A stretch of 64,000 bases of DNA from CAZDFU01 sp964504985 (GTDB lineage Bacteria > Patescibacteriota > Microgenomatia > Daviesbacterales > UBA10151). Position numbers and translations under genes: made by a program. The stretch covers positions 4,210 through 68,209 of the forward strand of contig CAZDFU010000003.1 of NCBI GenBank assembly GCA_964504985.1, in the 5' to 3' direction. The notes below the pieces were generated by a model. That model saw only the letters and a list, made by a program, of their open reading frames with translations. It ran no database searches and had not been told where the DNA came from. Below are positions 17,101-25,624 of the stretch, piece by piece; within the stretch, counting starts at the first letter, position 1, and the number at the start of each line of letters is the position of its first letter.

Positions 17101-18588
17101 ATGCAGATCCCACAGACTCATATCAATATTAAAGTTAGAGATCTTTTTAAAAAGATCTATCAGGGCAGGAAAATTAATTTAGCTGCTTCTAAAAGTTCTT
17201 TAGAAATGCAGCTTAATTTATATTTGGACCATTTAAGCAGCCACACATTTGTAAAAATATCCCAAAGAGACAGAAAAAGGATCTGGGAAACAATTGAAAG
17301 AAACAACCATGTTGCCAAAACTTTATCTTCCCCTTTATATAGAAAAATTGTTAAAAGCAAAAGGGAGCTTTCCAAAGAAGTATCTATTGGGTTTGTTTTT
17401 TGTATTGATGGCAGGATTCCTGCCATTTTTTTAGGAGGAAGGTTTGCCAGGCATTTTGAGATTCCTGCTGGAGAAATATCAATCATTAGAAGAAAATCAG
17501 ATGGCAGAATAATTCCAGACTCTTCTGATTTAAATGAGGCTTTAAGAAAAACAGCCACCTCAAATGATGATTTATTGGAGATTGTGTTTGCTCATACTTC
17601 TTTATCAAACCCCCATCATGGTTGCGGGGCTATGATTGCCAAGATGAGGGCAGGTTTGCTTGATCCAAAACTTTCTTTAGAGGAGGCAAATTTAAAAATA
17701 ATAAGAGATAGGACTATTCCGGCAATTTCTAATATTTATAATGAGTTTAGAATTCAACAAGGGAATGAACCCTTGAAAATGGTGGGAATTTCCGCGCTTT
17801 TTGACACAGATACTTTTGGCATAATTTTAAACTATGATTTAAGAAAGGCCAATAATTCCTTATCTACAACAGACCTTACAAATAAGTATGCTTCAGAGTT
17901 GGATGAGTACTTCATCAAAAACAATTTAGTATTTGGATCATTTAAAGAAAAATTCTCTGATTTAAAATTTTTAATCCCCCTTTCCCAGAATACATTAAAA
18001 ATAGTTGAGGCTTTGCTTAATAAAAAAATAGCACCAAAACTTTTAGATGAGATTGGAGAATATATAAATAAGTTTTATTCTGATCTGACAGAAGATCAAA
18101 AACAGGCATTAATTTTTGTATTGCTAAGAAACATTGCTTTTCAATATTTAACAGGGCTGGCTAAATTTAAGAAAAAAAGTGCTGATCATCCTTTTTTGGA
18201 ACATGGAGAATCTTTTTTAGCTGTGGCTATGAGAGGAACGACCATTGGTAAATTTGATCCTCAAAATCAGGGATTTGCCTCCTCCCCTTCTGATCCTAAG
18301 CAGGCAATTTCTAATATTAATACCATGCTTTCTATTATGGGTGATTCCTCAAAACTTAAGCCCTATATTTTATTTGTCTGTAACAGTGTTAACAGCAGGG
18401 ACTTAAGGGAAAATAACCAGGTTATACAAAGGATAATTGGTTCAAATGCAGGCTTACTTAGGGATATTATTGAAGATAAGAAATTGGGTGAGATGATAGA
18501 AAAAGGTGAGATGATACCAGTGCCTGTTTTAATTGAGGAAGATTCAAGGGAAGTTTTAAAAATAGTTGACCATTCAGGATATATTTAA
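17101..18588 (+). CDS. Large beta-carbonic-anhydrase-like protein
   Basis: A 495-residue protein. Residues about 95-180 carry the zinc-site pattern of beta-carbonic anhydrases: FCIDGRIPAIFLGGRFARHF (Cys, then Asp-x-Arg) and later NPHHGCGAM (His-x-x-Cys-Gly). In the family these Cys-His-Cys residues hold zinc and the Asp-Arg pair gates the active site for CO2 hydration. The protein is more than twice the usual 200-220 residues; after the CA-like part comes a long helical region and then IGKFDPQNQGF and LKPYILFVCNSVNSRD, which I do not recognise. It is followed 67 bp later by a second protein with CA-like motifs. Activity is not certain, because the context is so divergent. Confidence 0.7.
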   Translation: MQIPQTHINIKVRDLFKKIYQGRKINLAASKSSLEMQLNLYLDHLSSHTFVKISQRDRKRIWETIERNNHVAKTLSSPLYRKIVKSKRELSKEVSIGFVFCIDGRIPAIFLGGRFARHFEIPAGEISIIRRKSDGRIIPDSSDLNEALRKTATSNDDLLEIVFAHTSLSNPHHGCGAMIAKMRAGLLDPKLSLEEANLKIIRDRTIPAISNIYNEFRIQQGNEPLKMVGISALFDTDTFGIILNYDLRKANNSLSTTDLTNKYASELDEYFIKNNLVFGSFKEKFSDLKFLIPLSQNTLKIVEALLNKKIAPKLLDEIGEYINKFYSDLTEDQKQALIFVLLRNIAFQYLTGLAKFKKKSADHPFLEHGESFLAVAMRGTTIGKFDPQNQGFASSPSDPKQAISNINTMLSIMGDSSKLKPYILFVCNSVNSRDLRENNQVIQRIIGSNAGLLRDIIEDKKLGEMIEKGEMIPVPVLIEEDSREVLKIVDHSGYI

Positions 18589-18601
18589 TTGACTAGGCTG
18601 G

Positions 18602-18651
18602 TATAATGTAAATTAAGAATGCGACCCCCTAAAAAGGGTCGGTTTTTTAAA
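18602..18651 (+). promoter_or_regulatory. TATAAT followed by terminator-like hairpin at a start codon
   Basis: TATAAT at 18602-18607 predicts transcription from about 18614. The 42-nt leader then forms a CGACCC/GGGTCG stem (18622-18627 with 18636-18641), followed by TTTTTT (18643-18648), and the ATG comes at 18656. This is the form of an intrinsic terminator, placed where it could attenuate only the gene behind it; it could also terminate the upstream transcript. Confidence 0.55.
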
Positions 18652-18655
18652 AGAT

Positions 18656-19744
18656 ATGAGTGAGCAGATAAAAGAGCCAATAAATCCTCAGCATTTACTT
18701 GAGGATAACTATTCTGATAAAGCAGGAGAAAACATAGAAAAAATTCTTCAATTAAGAAAGGAAGGTCAACTTATACTTTTAATGGGTTGTTCAGATGCCA
18801 GGCTTATTTTGCCTGATGATGTTTACCAGATTAGAACCATCTCAGCCACAGGGCCAAGAAGCCCTTGGGAAAAACCTTTAAATTACGGAAGAACAGCTGG
18901 GGTAATAATTATGGATCATTTATATTGCGGGGGTTTACTGGCAAAGGCTCAGCTTCCTGAAAACATTTTAGATGATGATACAGCTTTAGGATTTGTTAAA
19001 GATCACGTGTGGACTGACGATCCGATTGTTCAGTCTATTCTGACTGGTTCATGGACAGCATCACGTACTCAAAAACCAGTTTTATCTGCTGTTCAGAATC
19101 CATATGATGGTTCGGTTTATATCCAAGGAGCTTTCAATAATGGTGAGCAAACCGAGCATAAAACTATTCCTACATATAAACTAATGCAAAGATATATTAA
19201 AGAAAAATTATACGGTGATGAAATTCCTCAATTAAGGCCTGATTTAGTCCTCTCAATTTTTTCTAATATTTTGGGCCGGTTACCAGAAAAAGTTAAATTA
19301 ATAGCTGAAAGTGTAGGAGATTTAACAACTTATCAAGGTACACAAGACCCGGAAGTGGTTGCTGTGACGTCTAACTTAAAAGCACTTTCAGCAAGATTCC
19401 CTGCTCTTTTTGGTCTTTCAAATACTGTTTTTCAGGTTAGCTTAAGAAGACAATCACTAGATATTGAAGGAGAATTAGAAACAAATGATGTAAGGGAGGT
19501 TTTCAGGCAAATACATTATCCTCTTTCCCATTGTATTGAAAATAATAAATCTGAAGGTAGATTACCATTTAAAAGTACAAGGGTTTTATATTTAGAAACT
19601 GGAGATATGAAAGATTCTCTTAGGCTGGCCCATCGTGTTAAAAGAAGGCGTGAAGTACAGGAGTGGTTAGATCTGCCAGGCAGAGTCATAATAGCAGCAC
19701 AAGCTGTAAGAGGAAGAATCCAGCAAATTGAACTGGTTGTATAG
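18656..19744 (+). CDS. Second beta-carbonic-anhydrase-like protein
   Basis: A 362-residue protein. Near residue 45 is LLMGCSDARL, the beta-CA CxDxR motif in near-canonical form, and near residue 90 IIMDHLYCGGLL, matching the His-x-x-Cys-Gly half of the zinc site. The spacing between the halves is in the beta-CA range. The remaining 260 residues, including VQNPYDGSVYIQGAFNNGEQ and a basic end (HRVKRRREVQEW), are not recognised. Together with the preceding gene it makes a tandem of two divergent CA-like proteins, possibly partners. It lies behind a hairpin-U-run leader and 33 bp before atpC. Confidence 0.7.
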   Translation: MSEQIKEPINPQHLLEDNYSDKAGENIEKILQLRKEGQLILLMGCSDARLILPDDVYQIRTISATGPRSPWEKPLNYGRTAGVIIMDHLYCGGLLAKAQLPENILDDDTALGFVKDHVWTDDPIVQSILTGSWTASRTQKPVLSAVQNPYDGSVYIQGAFNNGEQTEHKTIPTYKLMQRYIKEKLYGDEIPQLRPDLVLSIFSNILGRLPEKVKLIAESVGDLTTYQGTQDPEVVAVTSNLKALSARFPALFGLSNTVFQVSLRRQSLDIEGELETNDVREVFRQIHYPLSHCIENNKSEGRLPFKSTRVLYLETGDMKDSLRLAHRVKRRREVQEWLDLPGRVIIAAQAVRGRIQQIELVV

Positions 19745-19760
19745 AATCATTAAAACTTGC

Positions 19761-19766
19761 TATAAT
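19761..19766 (+). promoter_or_regulatory. -10 box of atpC
   Basis: A perfect TATAAT ends 11 bp before the atpC ATG at 19778, predicting a leader of only about 5 nt. It suggests that displaced atpC has its own promoter. Confidence 0.5.
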
Positions 19767-19777
19767 TTCTTCAACAA

Positions 19778-20188
19778 ATGTCACAGCTTCATTTAAAAAT
19801 TGTAACTCCAGAGAAATTGCTAGTTGATGAAGAGGTTTCCCAGGTTAATGTTTCAACTGTTAGCGGGATGATTGGAATTTTACCGAATCATGCTAATTTA
19901 ATGGCTAAACTTGCTCCCGGGGAGTTAACTATTAAAAAAGGTGGAAAAGTTGAGACTTTGGCAATAGGTTCAGGTTTTTTACAAGTTTCTGATAATACTT
20001 TATCTATCATGACAGATTTAGCAACCCCTGAATCAGACATTGATGAAAAAGCTGTTGAGGAGGCTAAAAAAAGAGCAGAAGCTGCTTTGGAAGAAAAACT
20101 CTCTGATGAAGAATATGCAGAAACCCTGGCTAATTTGGAAAAATCCTTAGCCCAGCTTAGGGTTAAAAGAAGGCATAAGGTAAGATAA
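19778..20188 (+). CDS. atpC: F1 ATP synthase subunit epsilon, displaced from the operon
   Basis: A 136-residue epsilon subunit. The N-terminal beta-sandwich shows the family pattern LKIVTPEKLLVDEEVSQVNV, GMIGILPNHANLMAKLAPGE and the Gly-containing strand AIGSGFLQVSDN. Residues 85-130 are a charged two-helix C-terminal domain that in other bacteria inhibits ATP hydrolysis. It is in the same direction as the other atp genes but starts about 5 kb after atpD, separated by four unrelated genes, two of them on the opposite strand. It has a TATAAT box of its own. Confidence 0.93.
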   Translation: MSQLHLKIVTPEKLLVDEEVSQVNVSTVSGMIGILPNHANLMAKLAPGELTIKKGGKVETLAIGSGFLQVSDNTLSIMTDLATPESDIDEKAVEEAKKRAEAALEEKLSDEEYAETLANLEKSLAQLRVKRRHKVR

Positions 20189-20281
20189 GCAGCAGCCTGT
20201 CTCCCCGCTTTTATGATTGTGAGTTTGCAGCTATGCTTAAATAATTGGTAATTAAAACTCTAACGTTATACAATTAATTAC

Positions 20282-21214
20282 ATGGCTAGTTTAGAAAGCC
20301 CTGATCTTTCAATTATTATCCTAAATTATAATGTTAAGGAGCTATTATTAAAATGTTTGGAGTCTATTTTTAAAGACCCTAATTCTAAAAACTGGCAGGT
20401 TATTGTGGTGGATAATGCTTCAGAGGATGGTTCTGCAGAAGCTGTTAAGAAAAAATATCTGAATTCCCAAATCCAAGTTGAAGTTGTGGAAAGCAAGGAA
20501 AATCTGGGCTTTGCAGGAGGTAATAATTTAGGAGTAAAATATGCCAAAGCTCAGGCTGTTTTATTTTTAAATCCAGATACTTTGGTTGTGGGAGATGCTG
20601 TCTCTAAATCTTTGGAGTTTTTGTTATCTAACCCAGATATAGGAGCCCTAACTTGCAGAGTGGAGCTGCCTGATGGGAAACTAGATTACTCCTGTCACAG
20701 AGGTTTCCCTACTCCCTGGAATTCTTTTGCTTATTTTAGTGGTCTTTCTAGAGTTTTTCCCCGTTTCCGGCTGTTTTCAGGATACACTGCCTCTTATCAA
20801 AATATTAAAACCATACATGAGATAGATTGTTTAACTGGAGCATATCTTATGGTTAGAAAAATTGCCGGTGATCAAATAAATTGGTGGGATGAAGATTATT
20901 TTTGGAATGGTGAAGATATTGAATTTTGTTACTCTTTAAAAGAAAAAGGTTGGAAAATATTTTTTTATCCAGAGGCAAAAATTATTCATTATAAAGGTTC
21001 ATCCTCTGGTCTCTGGTCTTCTAAAGCAGTTTCTGTTGAGAAAGAGAAAATGTTTACCAGCGCTTCTCATGCAGCTTCAGCCATGAGGATTTTTTATATG
21101 AAGCATTACTTTAAAAAATACCCGGTAGTTTTAAGGGAATTTATTTTATGGGGAATTAAATCTTTGGAACACTTCAGAAAGTTTAAAATCAGAGTGGGGT
21201 TAAGGTATAAGTGA
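20282..21214 (+). CDS. GT2 glycosyltransferase (rhamnosyltransferase-like)
   Basis: A 310-residue family 2 glycosyltransferase with a GT-A fold. Motifs: LSIIILNYNVKELLLKCLES at the start, VIVVDNASEDGSAE, ENLGFAGGNNLG, and the metal-binding FLNPDTLV (DxD-like). The acceptor half contains DCLTGAYLMVRK and WNGEDIEFCYSLKEKGWKI, the ED of the catalytic base region. These are typical of enzymes that add rhamnose or related sugars to cell-surface polymers in the cytoplasm. It is the first of three consecutive GT2 genes; its stop is 1 bp before the next ATG. Confidence 0.9.
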   Translation: MASLESPDLSIIILNYNVKELLLKCLESIFKDPNSKNWQVIVVDNASEDGSAEAVKKKYLNSQIQVEVVESKENLGFAGGNNLGVKYAKAQAVLFLNPDTLVVGDAVSKSLEFLLSNPDIGALTCRVELPDGKLDYSCHRGFPTPWNSFAYFSGLSRVFPRFRLFSGYTASYQNIKTIHEIDCLTGAYLMVRKIAGDQINWWDEDYFWNGEDIEFCYSLKEKGWKIFFYPEAKIIHYKGSSSGLWSSKAVSVEKEKMFTSASHAASAMRIFYMKHYFKKYPVVLREFILWGIKSLEHFRKFKIRVGLRYK

Positions 21215-21215
21215 C

Positions 21216-22103
21216 ATGGATTTATCAATAATAATACTAAGCTATAATACAAAAGATATTACCGGTCAATGTTTACTGAAGTTAAAGAGTGCTGTAGACA
21301 GTTTACAAAAGAAAACAGGCAATAATGCAGAGGTCATTGTTTTGGATAATGCTTCATCAGACGGATCTGTTGAAATGATTAAAACCAATTACCCCTGGGT
21401 TCAGCTAATTGAATCAAAAGAAAATACAGGGTTTTCCAGGGGCAATAATTTAGCATTTAAAAAAACCAGATACCCCAATATTTTATTTTTAAACTCTGAT
21501 GTTTATGTTGGCGAGGATACATTAATTAAAAGTTTGGAATATTTTAAAAATCATGGTTGTAATGTCTTGGGAGTTAGGCTTGTTTTTGAAAATGGAAAAT
21601 TCCAACCCTCGGCCGGAAATTTACCAACACCAATTAATACTATTTTTTGGATATTAGGATTTGGACAACTGTTTAACCCATTTCATCCTAAAAGTGAGAA
21701 TTTTTTTTCCCAGGAAAGAGAAGTAGGTTGGATTATGGGAGCATTTTTTATGATTAAAAGAGAAACTTTTATCAGTGCTGGTGGATTTGATGAGAATATT
21801 TTTATGTATATGGATGAGATTGATCTTTGCAAAAGGGTTTCAGATCTGGGTTTTAAGATCTGCTATGCCCCAGTTACTGAGGCAGTCCATCTGCACAGGG
21901 CCAGCAGCAAGGATAATCCTGAGAAAGCCTTTACATTGGAGCTTAAGGGTATGAAGGTTTATCTTAAAAAATATCATGGATCCTGGTATCAGGTAATTAA
22001 ATTATTTTTGATCCTTGGGTTGGTTTTAAGAGTGATTGCTTTTTCCTTGTTTGGAAGAACAGCTAGAGCTAGGGCTTATATTGAAGGACTAAAAGAAGTA
22101 TGA
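21216..22103 (+). CDS. GT2 glycosyltransferase
   Basis: A 295-residue family 2 glycosyltransferase. Visible motifs are LSIIILSYNTKDITGQCLL, VIVLDNASSDGSVEMI, ENTGFSRGNNLAF, FLNSDVYV (metal site) and GGFDENIFMYMDEIDLCKRV (catalytic acid region). A hydrophobic segment near the C-terminus (FLILGLVLRVIAFSLFG) could hold it at the membrane. It starts 1 bp after the previous gene and overlaps the next start by 4 bp (ATGA), so the three enzymes are probably made in fixed proportion for one surface glycan. Confidence 0.9.
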   Translation: MDLSIIILSYNTKDITGQCLLKLKSAVDSLQKKTGNNAEVIVLDNASSDGSVEMIKTNYPWVQLIESKENTGFSRGNNLAFKKTRYPNILFLNSDVYVGEDTLIKSLEYFKNHGCNVLGVRLVFENGKFQPSAGNLPTPINTIFWILGFGQLFNPFHPKSENFFSQEREVGWIMGAFFMIKRETFISAGGFDENIFMYMDEIDLCKRVSDLGFKICYAPVTEAVHLHRASSKDNPEKAFTLELKGMKVYLKKYHGSWYQVIKLFLILGLVLRVIAFSLFGRTARARAYIEGLKEV

Positions 22104-23881
22104 AAATTGCAATTATTACACTTAATTACAATGGTAAAGAAGATACTTTGGAGTTACTAAATTCTTTAAAAAAACTAAGATCTAAAATCTATGATCTTAA
22201 AACTATAGTAGTGGATAATGCTTCAGAAGATGGAAGCGTGGGCGCTATTCACAAGGCTTTCCCTGAAGTAGATATTCTCCAGACAGGAGAAAATTTAGGC
22301 TTTGGACAGGGATATAATAAAGGTTTTGAATATGCCAAAATCTGGGGGCCTGACTATTACTTGCTGATAAACAATGACTCAAAAATAGAAGACCCTAAAC
22401 TTTTAGATAAGTTGCTGCAGGTATTTAAAAAAGATCCAAAAATTGGGATGGTTGCTCCTAAGATTTTATTTGAAAAGGGGTTTGAGTTTCATAAAGACAG
22501 GTACTCAAGTGATGATTTAGGAAAAGTTATATGGTATGGGGGTGGTTTTATGGATTGGAATAATATACGCTCAGTTCACAGGGGCATAGATGAAGTTGAT
22601 AGGGGTCAGTATTCAGAAGTGGAAGAAGTGGGTTTTATCAGTGGTGCCTGTTTTTTAATTAAAAAAGAAGTTTTAGAAAAAGTTGGTGGATTCAGTGGAG
22701 ATTATTTTCTATATTTTGAGGATGCCCAATTTTGTAAAAAAGTTTTAGAAGCAGGATATAAGTTATATTACTGCGGGCAAACTGTAATCAACCATAAAGT
22801 ATCCCGTTCCACAGGCATTGGTTCCAGCTTAACTGATTATTACCATACCAGGAATAGGCTTATTTTTGGCATGAAATATGGAAGGTTTAGGGCAAAGTTT
22901 GCCCTGGTTAGAGAAGCTATCAAGTTGTTGCTTATTGGCAGGCCTGCCCAAAGAAAAGGATTACTGGATTTTTATCTGGGAATAAGAGGAAAAGGAGAAG
23001 AGTCCCCAGGTGTCCCAACCGTGTATCCGTTAAAACTGTCCATTGGAATTGTTAATTATAAAACAGCCCAATTAACAAAAAAACTACTGGAAAGTATCTT
23101 TAAAAAAGATTCAGGATTTGATTCCAAAACAATGGAAGTTATAGTTTTGGACAATGGGTCAGAAGATAATTGTAAAGAAGCTATAAAAGAATTTTTGCCC
23201 AGGATAAAATATCTGGAAAATAAAGAAAATGAAGGGTTTAGCAGAGGTTATAATAAAACCATAAACTTCTCTTTGGGTAAACATTATTTAATGTTTAACT
23301 CTGATATTGAAGTATTACCAGGCAGCTTATCTGAAATCCTTAAGGCAGCAGAGCATTTTGAGGGAAAGGCAGTTTTATCTGGGAAACTATTTTTTCCAGA
23401 TAAAACAGATCAGGATTCTGTCTATCACTTGCCTACCCTTTCTGGCGCTTTTGATGAATATTTCTTAGGTAAGAATGGATCTTATTTTATGTACCTGCCT
23501 CGCCATAAGGCGGGTCAGCCAAAGTCTGAAGAATATACAAAAGTAGAAGGAGCAGTAATGGCTTGTTTTTTGATACCAAAATATATTTTAAATAAAGTAG
23601 GGCTTTTGGATGAGCAGACTTTTATTTATTTTGAGGATATAGAATATTGCAGGCGTTTAAAAAAGTTTGGATTCCCTGTTTATTTTGTACCTTCTGCCCA
23701 TTTTATTCATCACCATGGTGCTTCATCTAAAACTATAGGAGTTGATAAATCCCAGGCTCTTTTACAAAAAGCAGCCAGGCATTACCATGGAGGTTTTTAT
23801 TATTTTCTCCTCTCCTGGGTATTGAGGTTAGGCCAGAAATTTGGCAGGGTTCAAACCCCTGTATCAAGGTGGACTAAATAA
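22100..23881 (+). CDS. Tandem GT2 glycosyltransferase (two catalytic domains)
   Basis: A 593-residue protein with two GT2 domains. Domain 1 (residues 1-300) has IAIITLNYNGKEDTLELLNS, TIVVDNASEDGSVG, ENLGFGQGYNKGF, LINNDSKI and GDYFLYFEDAQFCKKV. Domain 2 (from about 312) has LSIGIVNYKTAQLTKKLLES, VIVLDNGSEDNCKE, ENEGFSRGYNKT, MFNSDIEV and DEQTFIYFEDIEYCRRL. Both keep the metal and acid residues, so both may be active, perhaps adding alternating sugars. A short palindrome (CGCCATAAGGCG at 23501-23512) lies in frame within domain 2 and encodes extra loop residues (RHKAGQPK). Confidence 0.9.
   Translation: MKIAIITLNYNGKEDTLELLNSLKKLRSKIYDLKTIVVDNASEDGSVGAIHKAFPEVDILQTGENLGFGQGYNKGFEYAKIWGPDYYLLINNDSKIEDPKLLDKLLQVFKKDPKIGMVAPKILFEKGFEFHKDRYSSDDLGKVIWYGGGFMDWNNIRSVHRGIDEVDRGQYSEVEEVGFISGACFLIKKEVLEKVGGFSGDYFLYFEDAQFCKKVLEAGYKLYYCGQTVINHKVSRSTGIGSSLTDYYHTRNRLIFGMKYGRFRAKFALVREAIKLLLIGRPAQRKGLLDFYLGIRGKGEESPGVPTVYPLKLSIGIVNYKTAQLTKKLLESIFKKDSGFDSKTMEVIVLDNGSEDNCKEAIKEFLPRIKYLENKENEGFSRGYNKTINFSLGKHYLMFNSDIEVLPGSLSEILKAAEHFEGKAVLSGKLFFPDKTDQDSVYHLPTLSGAFDEYFLGKNGSYFMYLPRHKAGQPKSEEYTKVEGAVMACFLIPKYILNKVGLLDEQTFIYFEDIEYCRRLKKFGFPVYFVPSAHFIHHHGASSKTIGVDKSQALLQKAARHYHGGFYYFLLSWVLRLGQKFGRVQTPVSRWTK
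23501..23512. repeat. Short palindrome inside a glycosyltransferase gene
   Basis: CGCCATAAGGCG is a 4-bp stem with a 4-base loop, flanked by CCTGCCT and GGTCAGCC, and is GC-rich compared with the surrounding gene. It lies in a loop of the second GT2 domain. It looks like a member of the small palindrome class found in other genes here. Confidence 0.4.
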
Positions 23882-23893
23882 GAAAATACTTTT

Positions 23894-24142
23894 ATGATAG
23901 AAAGAGAAACGCCAGTAGAAACAAGAGAACCAACTTTAAGCGCAGAAGTTTATTCACCGTCAAAGTTTACAAGGGCTTTAATGGCAGGGTTAATTACTTT
24001 TGTTGTGGCTGATATTATTCTTTCATCTGCTTTACCAGCTTTTAGTTTCTCAACTGAATCTGCTAATAGGATTGCCATAATTGCTGCCTTAATCCCAGCT
24101 GCAGCTGCTTATTATTTTGTTAATAGGAAAAAGGATAAATAA
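23894..24142 (+). CDS. Two-span small membrane protein
   Basis: An 82-residue protein. A polar N-terminal third (ERETPVETREPTLSAEVY) is followed by two hydrophobic segments at about residues 29-50 and 58-76, with a basic end (NRKKDK). It starts 12 bp after the tandem glycosyltransferase and is probably its co-transcribed neighbour. I recognise no family. Confidence 0.6.
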   Translation: MIERETPVETREPTLSAEVYSPSKFTRALMAGLITFVVADIILSSALPAFSFSTESANRIAIIAALIPAAAAYYFVNRKKDK

Positions 24143-24185
24143 AAGCCTCTTGACTAGTTTTATTTTAAATGCCAATAATTAATTA

Positions 24186-24434
24186 ATGTCCAAACAAAAA
24201 GGTGCAATTGTACCTTTAGTTTTAATTATAATCATTATTATCCTGGCTGTTTTAGCTTTTATATTTATATCACAAAATAAGTTCAATCAAACTAATGAGT
24301 CAAAATCTCCCCAAACAGCTGCCGGTTCAAGTTATCTTAAAGAACAATATCAGAACCCTTTTGAAGAAAAAAGCCAATATGAAAATCCATTCTCAGAAGA
24401 TTCTTACCAGAATCCTTTTGATAACCTTAAATGA
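24186..24434 (+). CDS. Membrane-anchored protein with NPF repeats
   Basis: An 82-residue protein with a single N-terminal membrane helix (residues 8-28, very Ile-rich) and a polar tail that would lie outside the cell. The tail has three repeats of the form QY/SY-x-NPF (QYQNPFEE, QYENPFSE, SYQNPFDN). Its stop codon overlaps the ATG of the Cys-rich secreted protein gene as ATGA, so the two are translationally coupled and perhaps work together at the surface. Function unknown. Confidence 0.65.
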   Translation: MSKQKGAIVPLVLIIIIIILAVLAFIFISQNKFNQTNESKSPQTAAGSSYLKEQYQNPFEEKSQYENPFSEDSYQNPFDNLK

Positions 24435-25624
24435 TTAAAATATTTAAAATTACCAGGACTGGGGTTGTGGCTTTTTTGGCAGCCTTAATTTTGAGTTTTA
24501 TCTTTGTTTCTTTAACTTATGCACATGAAGGTGAAGACCATGAAGAAGAAAACCCTGAACAGGCGGCTAAAAAATATAATCTAACTTTTCCTATAACAGA
24601 ACTTGGGGGATGTCAAAATTATGCAGCCTGCAGGTCTTATTGTGAGTCTGAGGCTAATAGGGATCAGTGTACTTCCTATGCCAAGAAAAAGGGATTCTAC
24701 CAGGAGAGAAGAAAAGAAGAAGGAATAATTAATGAAGCTAAATCCCAGTTAGGTTGTGATTCAGAATCCTCCTGCAGGGCTGTTTGTGAGAAAGAAGAAA
24801 ATATTGAAAAGTGTTCTGCATTTGCCCAAAAGCATAATTTAGGGGGGCCCAGAGGAAAGCCGGGTGATAGGAATATATTACAAAAAGCCAAAGAAATTTT
24901 GGGATGTGATTCAGAGCAGTCTTGCAGGTCAGTTTGTGAGAATCCTGCCAACCAGGACAAATGTTCTACTTTTGCTGCTCAAACTGGTTTAGGTGGAGGG
25001 GTTAGAAGGGTTGGGCCTGGAGGGTGTAATTCTGAAGAAAGCTGCAGGAGTTTTTGTGAGAAAAATATTGATGAATGCAGAAAGTTTGGAGGAGGGCCCC
25101 CTGAGGGGTATGATAGTGGCAGAAAAGGTCCTGGCGGGTGTAATTCTGAGGAGTCTTGTAATGCTTATTGTCAGTCTAATCCAGAAGAGTGTGCAAAATT
25201 AGGAGGAGGTACTGGAAATTTTGGAGGAGGAAGAAGGGGTCCTGGAGGGTGTGATAGTGAGGAATCTTGTAGAAGATATTGTGAGGCAAATCCTAAAGAA
25301 TGTGGTATTGGTGAAAGAGGTGTTAGAGATCAAAGAGAGGGTTTTGAAAGAGAAGGAAGAAGGGATTTTAGACCTGAGAATAATCAGAGACCAACAGAAA
25401 ATTATCAAAGAGAAGAATTTAGGTCTTCCCAGGAGTACCAAAGACCAGTTGAGGATCAGTACCAGCAGCCTCAAACATATGAACTCCCCAGACAAGACAC
25501 TCAGCCTGCTGAATCTTTTCAAAGGGAATCATCATCAGATACTTTCACTAATACAACCCAAGAAGTTAGAGGGGCTTCAACAGGAAGAAATCTATTCCAA
25601 CAAATCTTAGATTTCTTGTTTTAG
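24431..25624 (+). CDS. Secreted protein with six four-cysteine repeats
   Basis: A 397-residue protein with a signal peptide (residues 1-31, cleavage probably after LTYA), followed by an acidic HEGEDHEEE stretch that might bind metal. Between about residues 55 and 290 there are six repeats with the pattern GC-x(5/6)-C-R-x-x-C-E-x(4-7)-C. Three longer copies come first (for example LGCDSESSCRAVCEKEENI), then three shorter copies separated by Gly-rich linkers (GGCDSEESCRRYCEANPKEC). Each has four Cys and could form two disulphides. The final 100 residues are rich in Arg, Gln and Glu and look disordered. A DsbA-like protein is encoded at 61555. I do not know this repeat family. Confidence 0.8.
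   Translation: MIKIFKITRTGVVAFLAALILSFIFVSLTYAHEGEDHEEENPEQAAKKYNLTFPITELGGCQNYAACRSYCESEANRDQCTSYAKKKGFYQERRKEEGIINEAKSQLGCDSESSCRAVCEKEENIEKCSAFAQKHNLGGPRGKPGDRNILQKAKEILGCDSEQSCRSVCENPANQDKCSTFAAQTGLGGGVRRVGPGGCNSEESCRSFCEKNIDECRKFGGGPPEGYDSGRKGPGGCNSEESCNAYCQSNPEECAKLGGGTGNFGGGRRGPGGCDSEESCRRYCEANPKECGIGERGVRDQREGFEREGRRDFRPENNQRPTENYQREEFRSSQEYQRPVEDQYQQPQTYELPRQDTQPAESFQRESSSDTFTNTTQEVRGASTGRNLFQQILDFLF

Noticed and set aside
17101..19744. Carboxysome-associated carbonic anhydrase locus
   Set aside because: No RuBisCO or shell protein genes occur in the window; only the zinc-site pattern is shared.
24993..25610. Plus-strand frames of 69 and 129 codons and minus-strand frames of 87 and 107 codons
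   Set aside because: They overlap the Cys-rich secreted protein and reflect its repetitive DNA; the regular Cys spacing exists only in the chosen frame.
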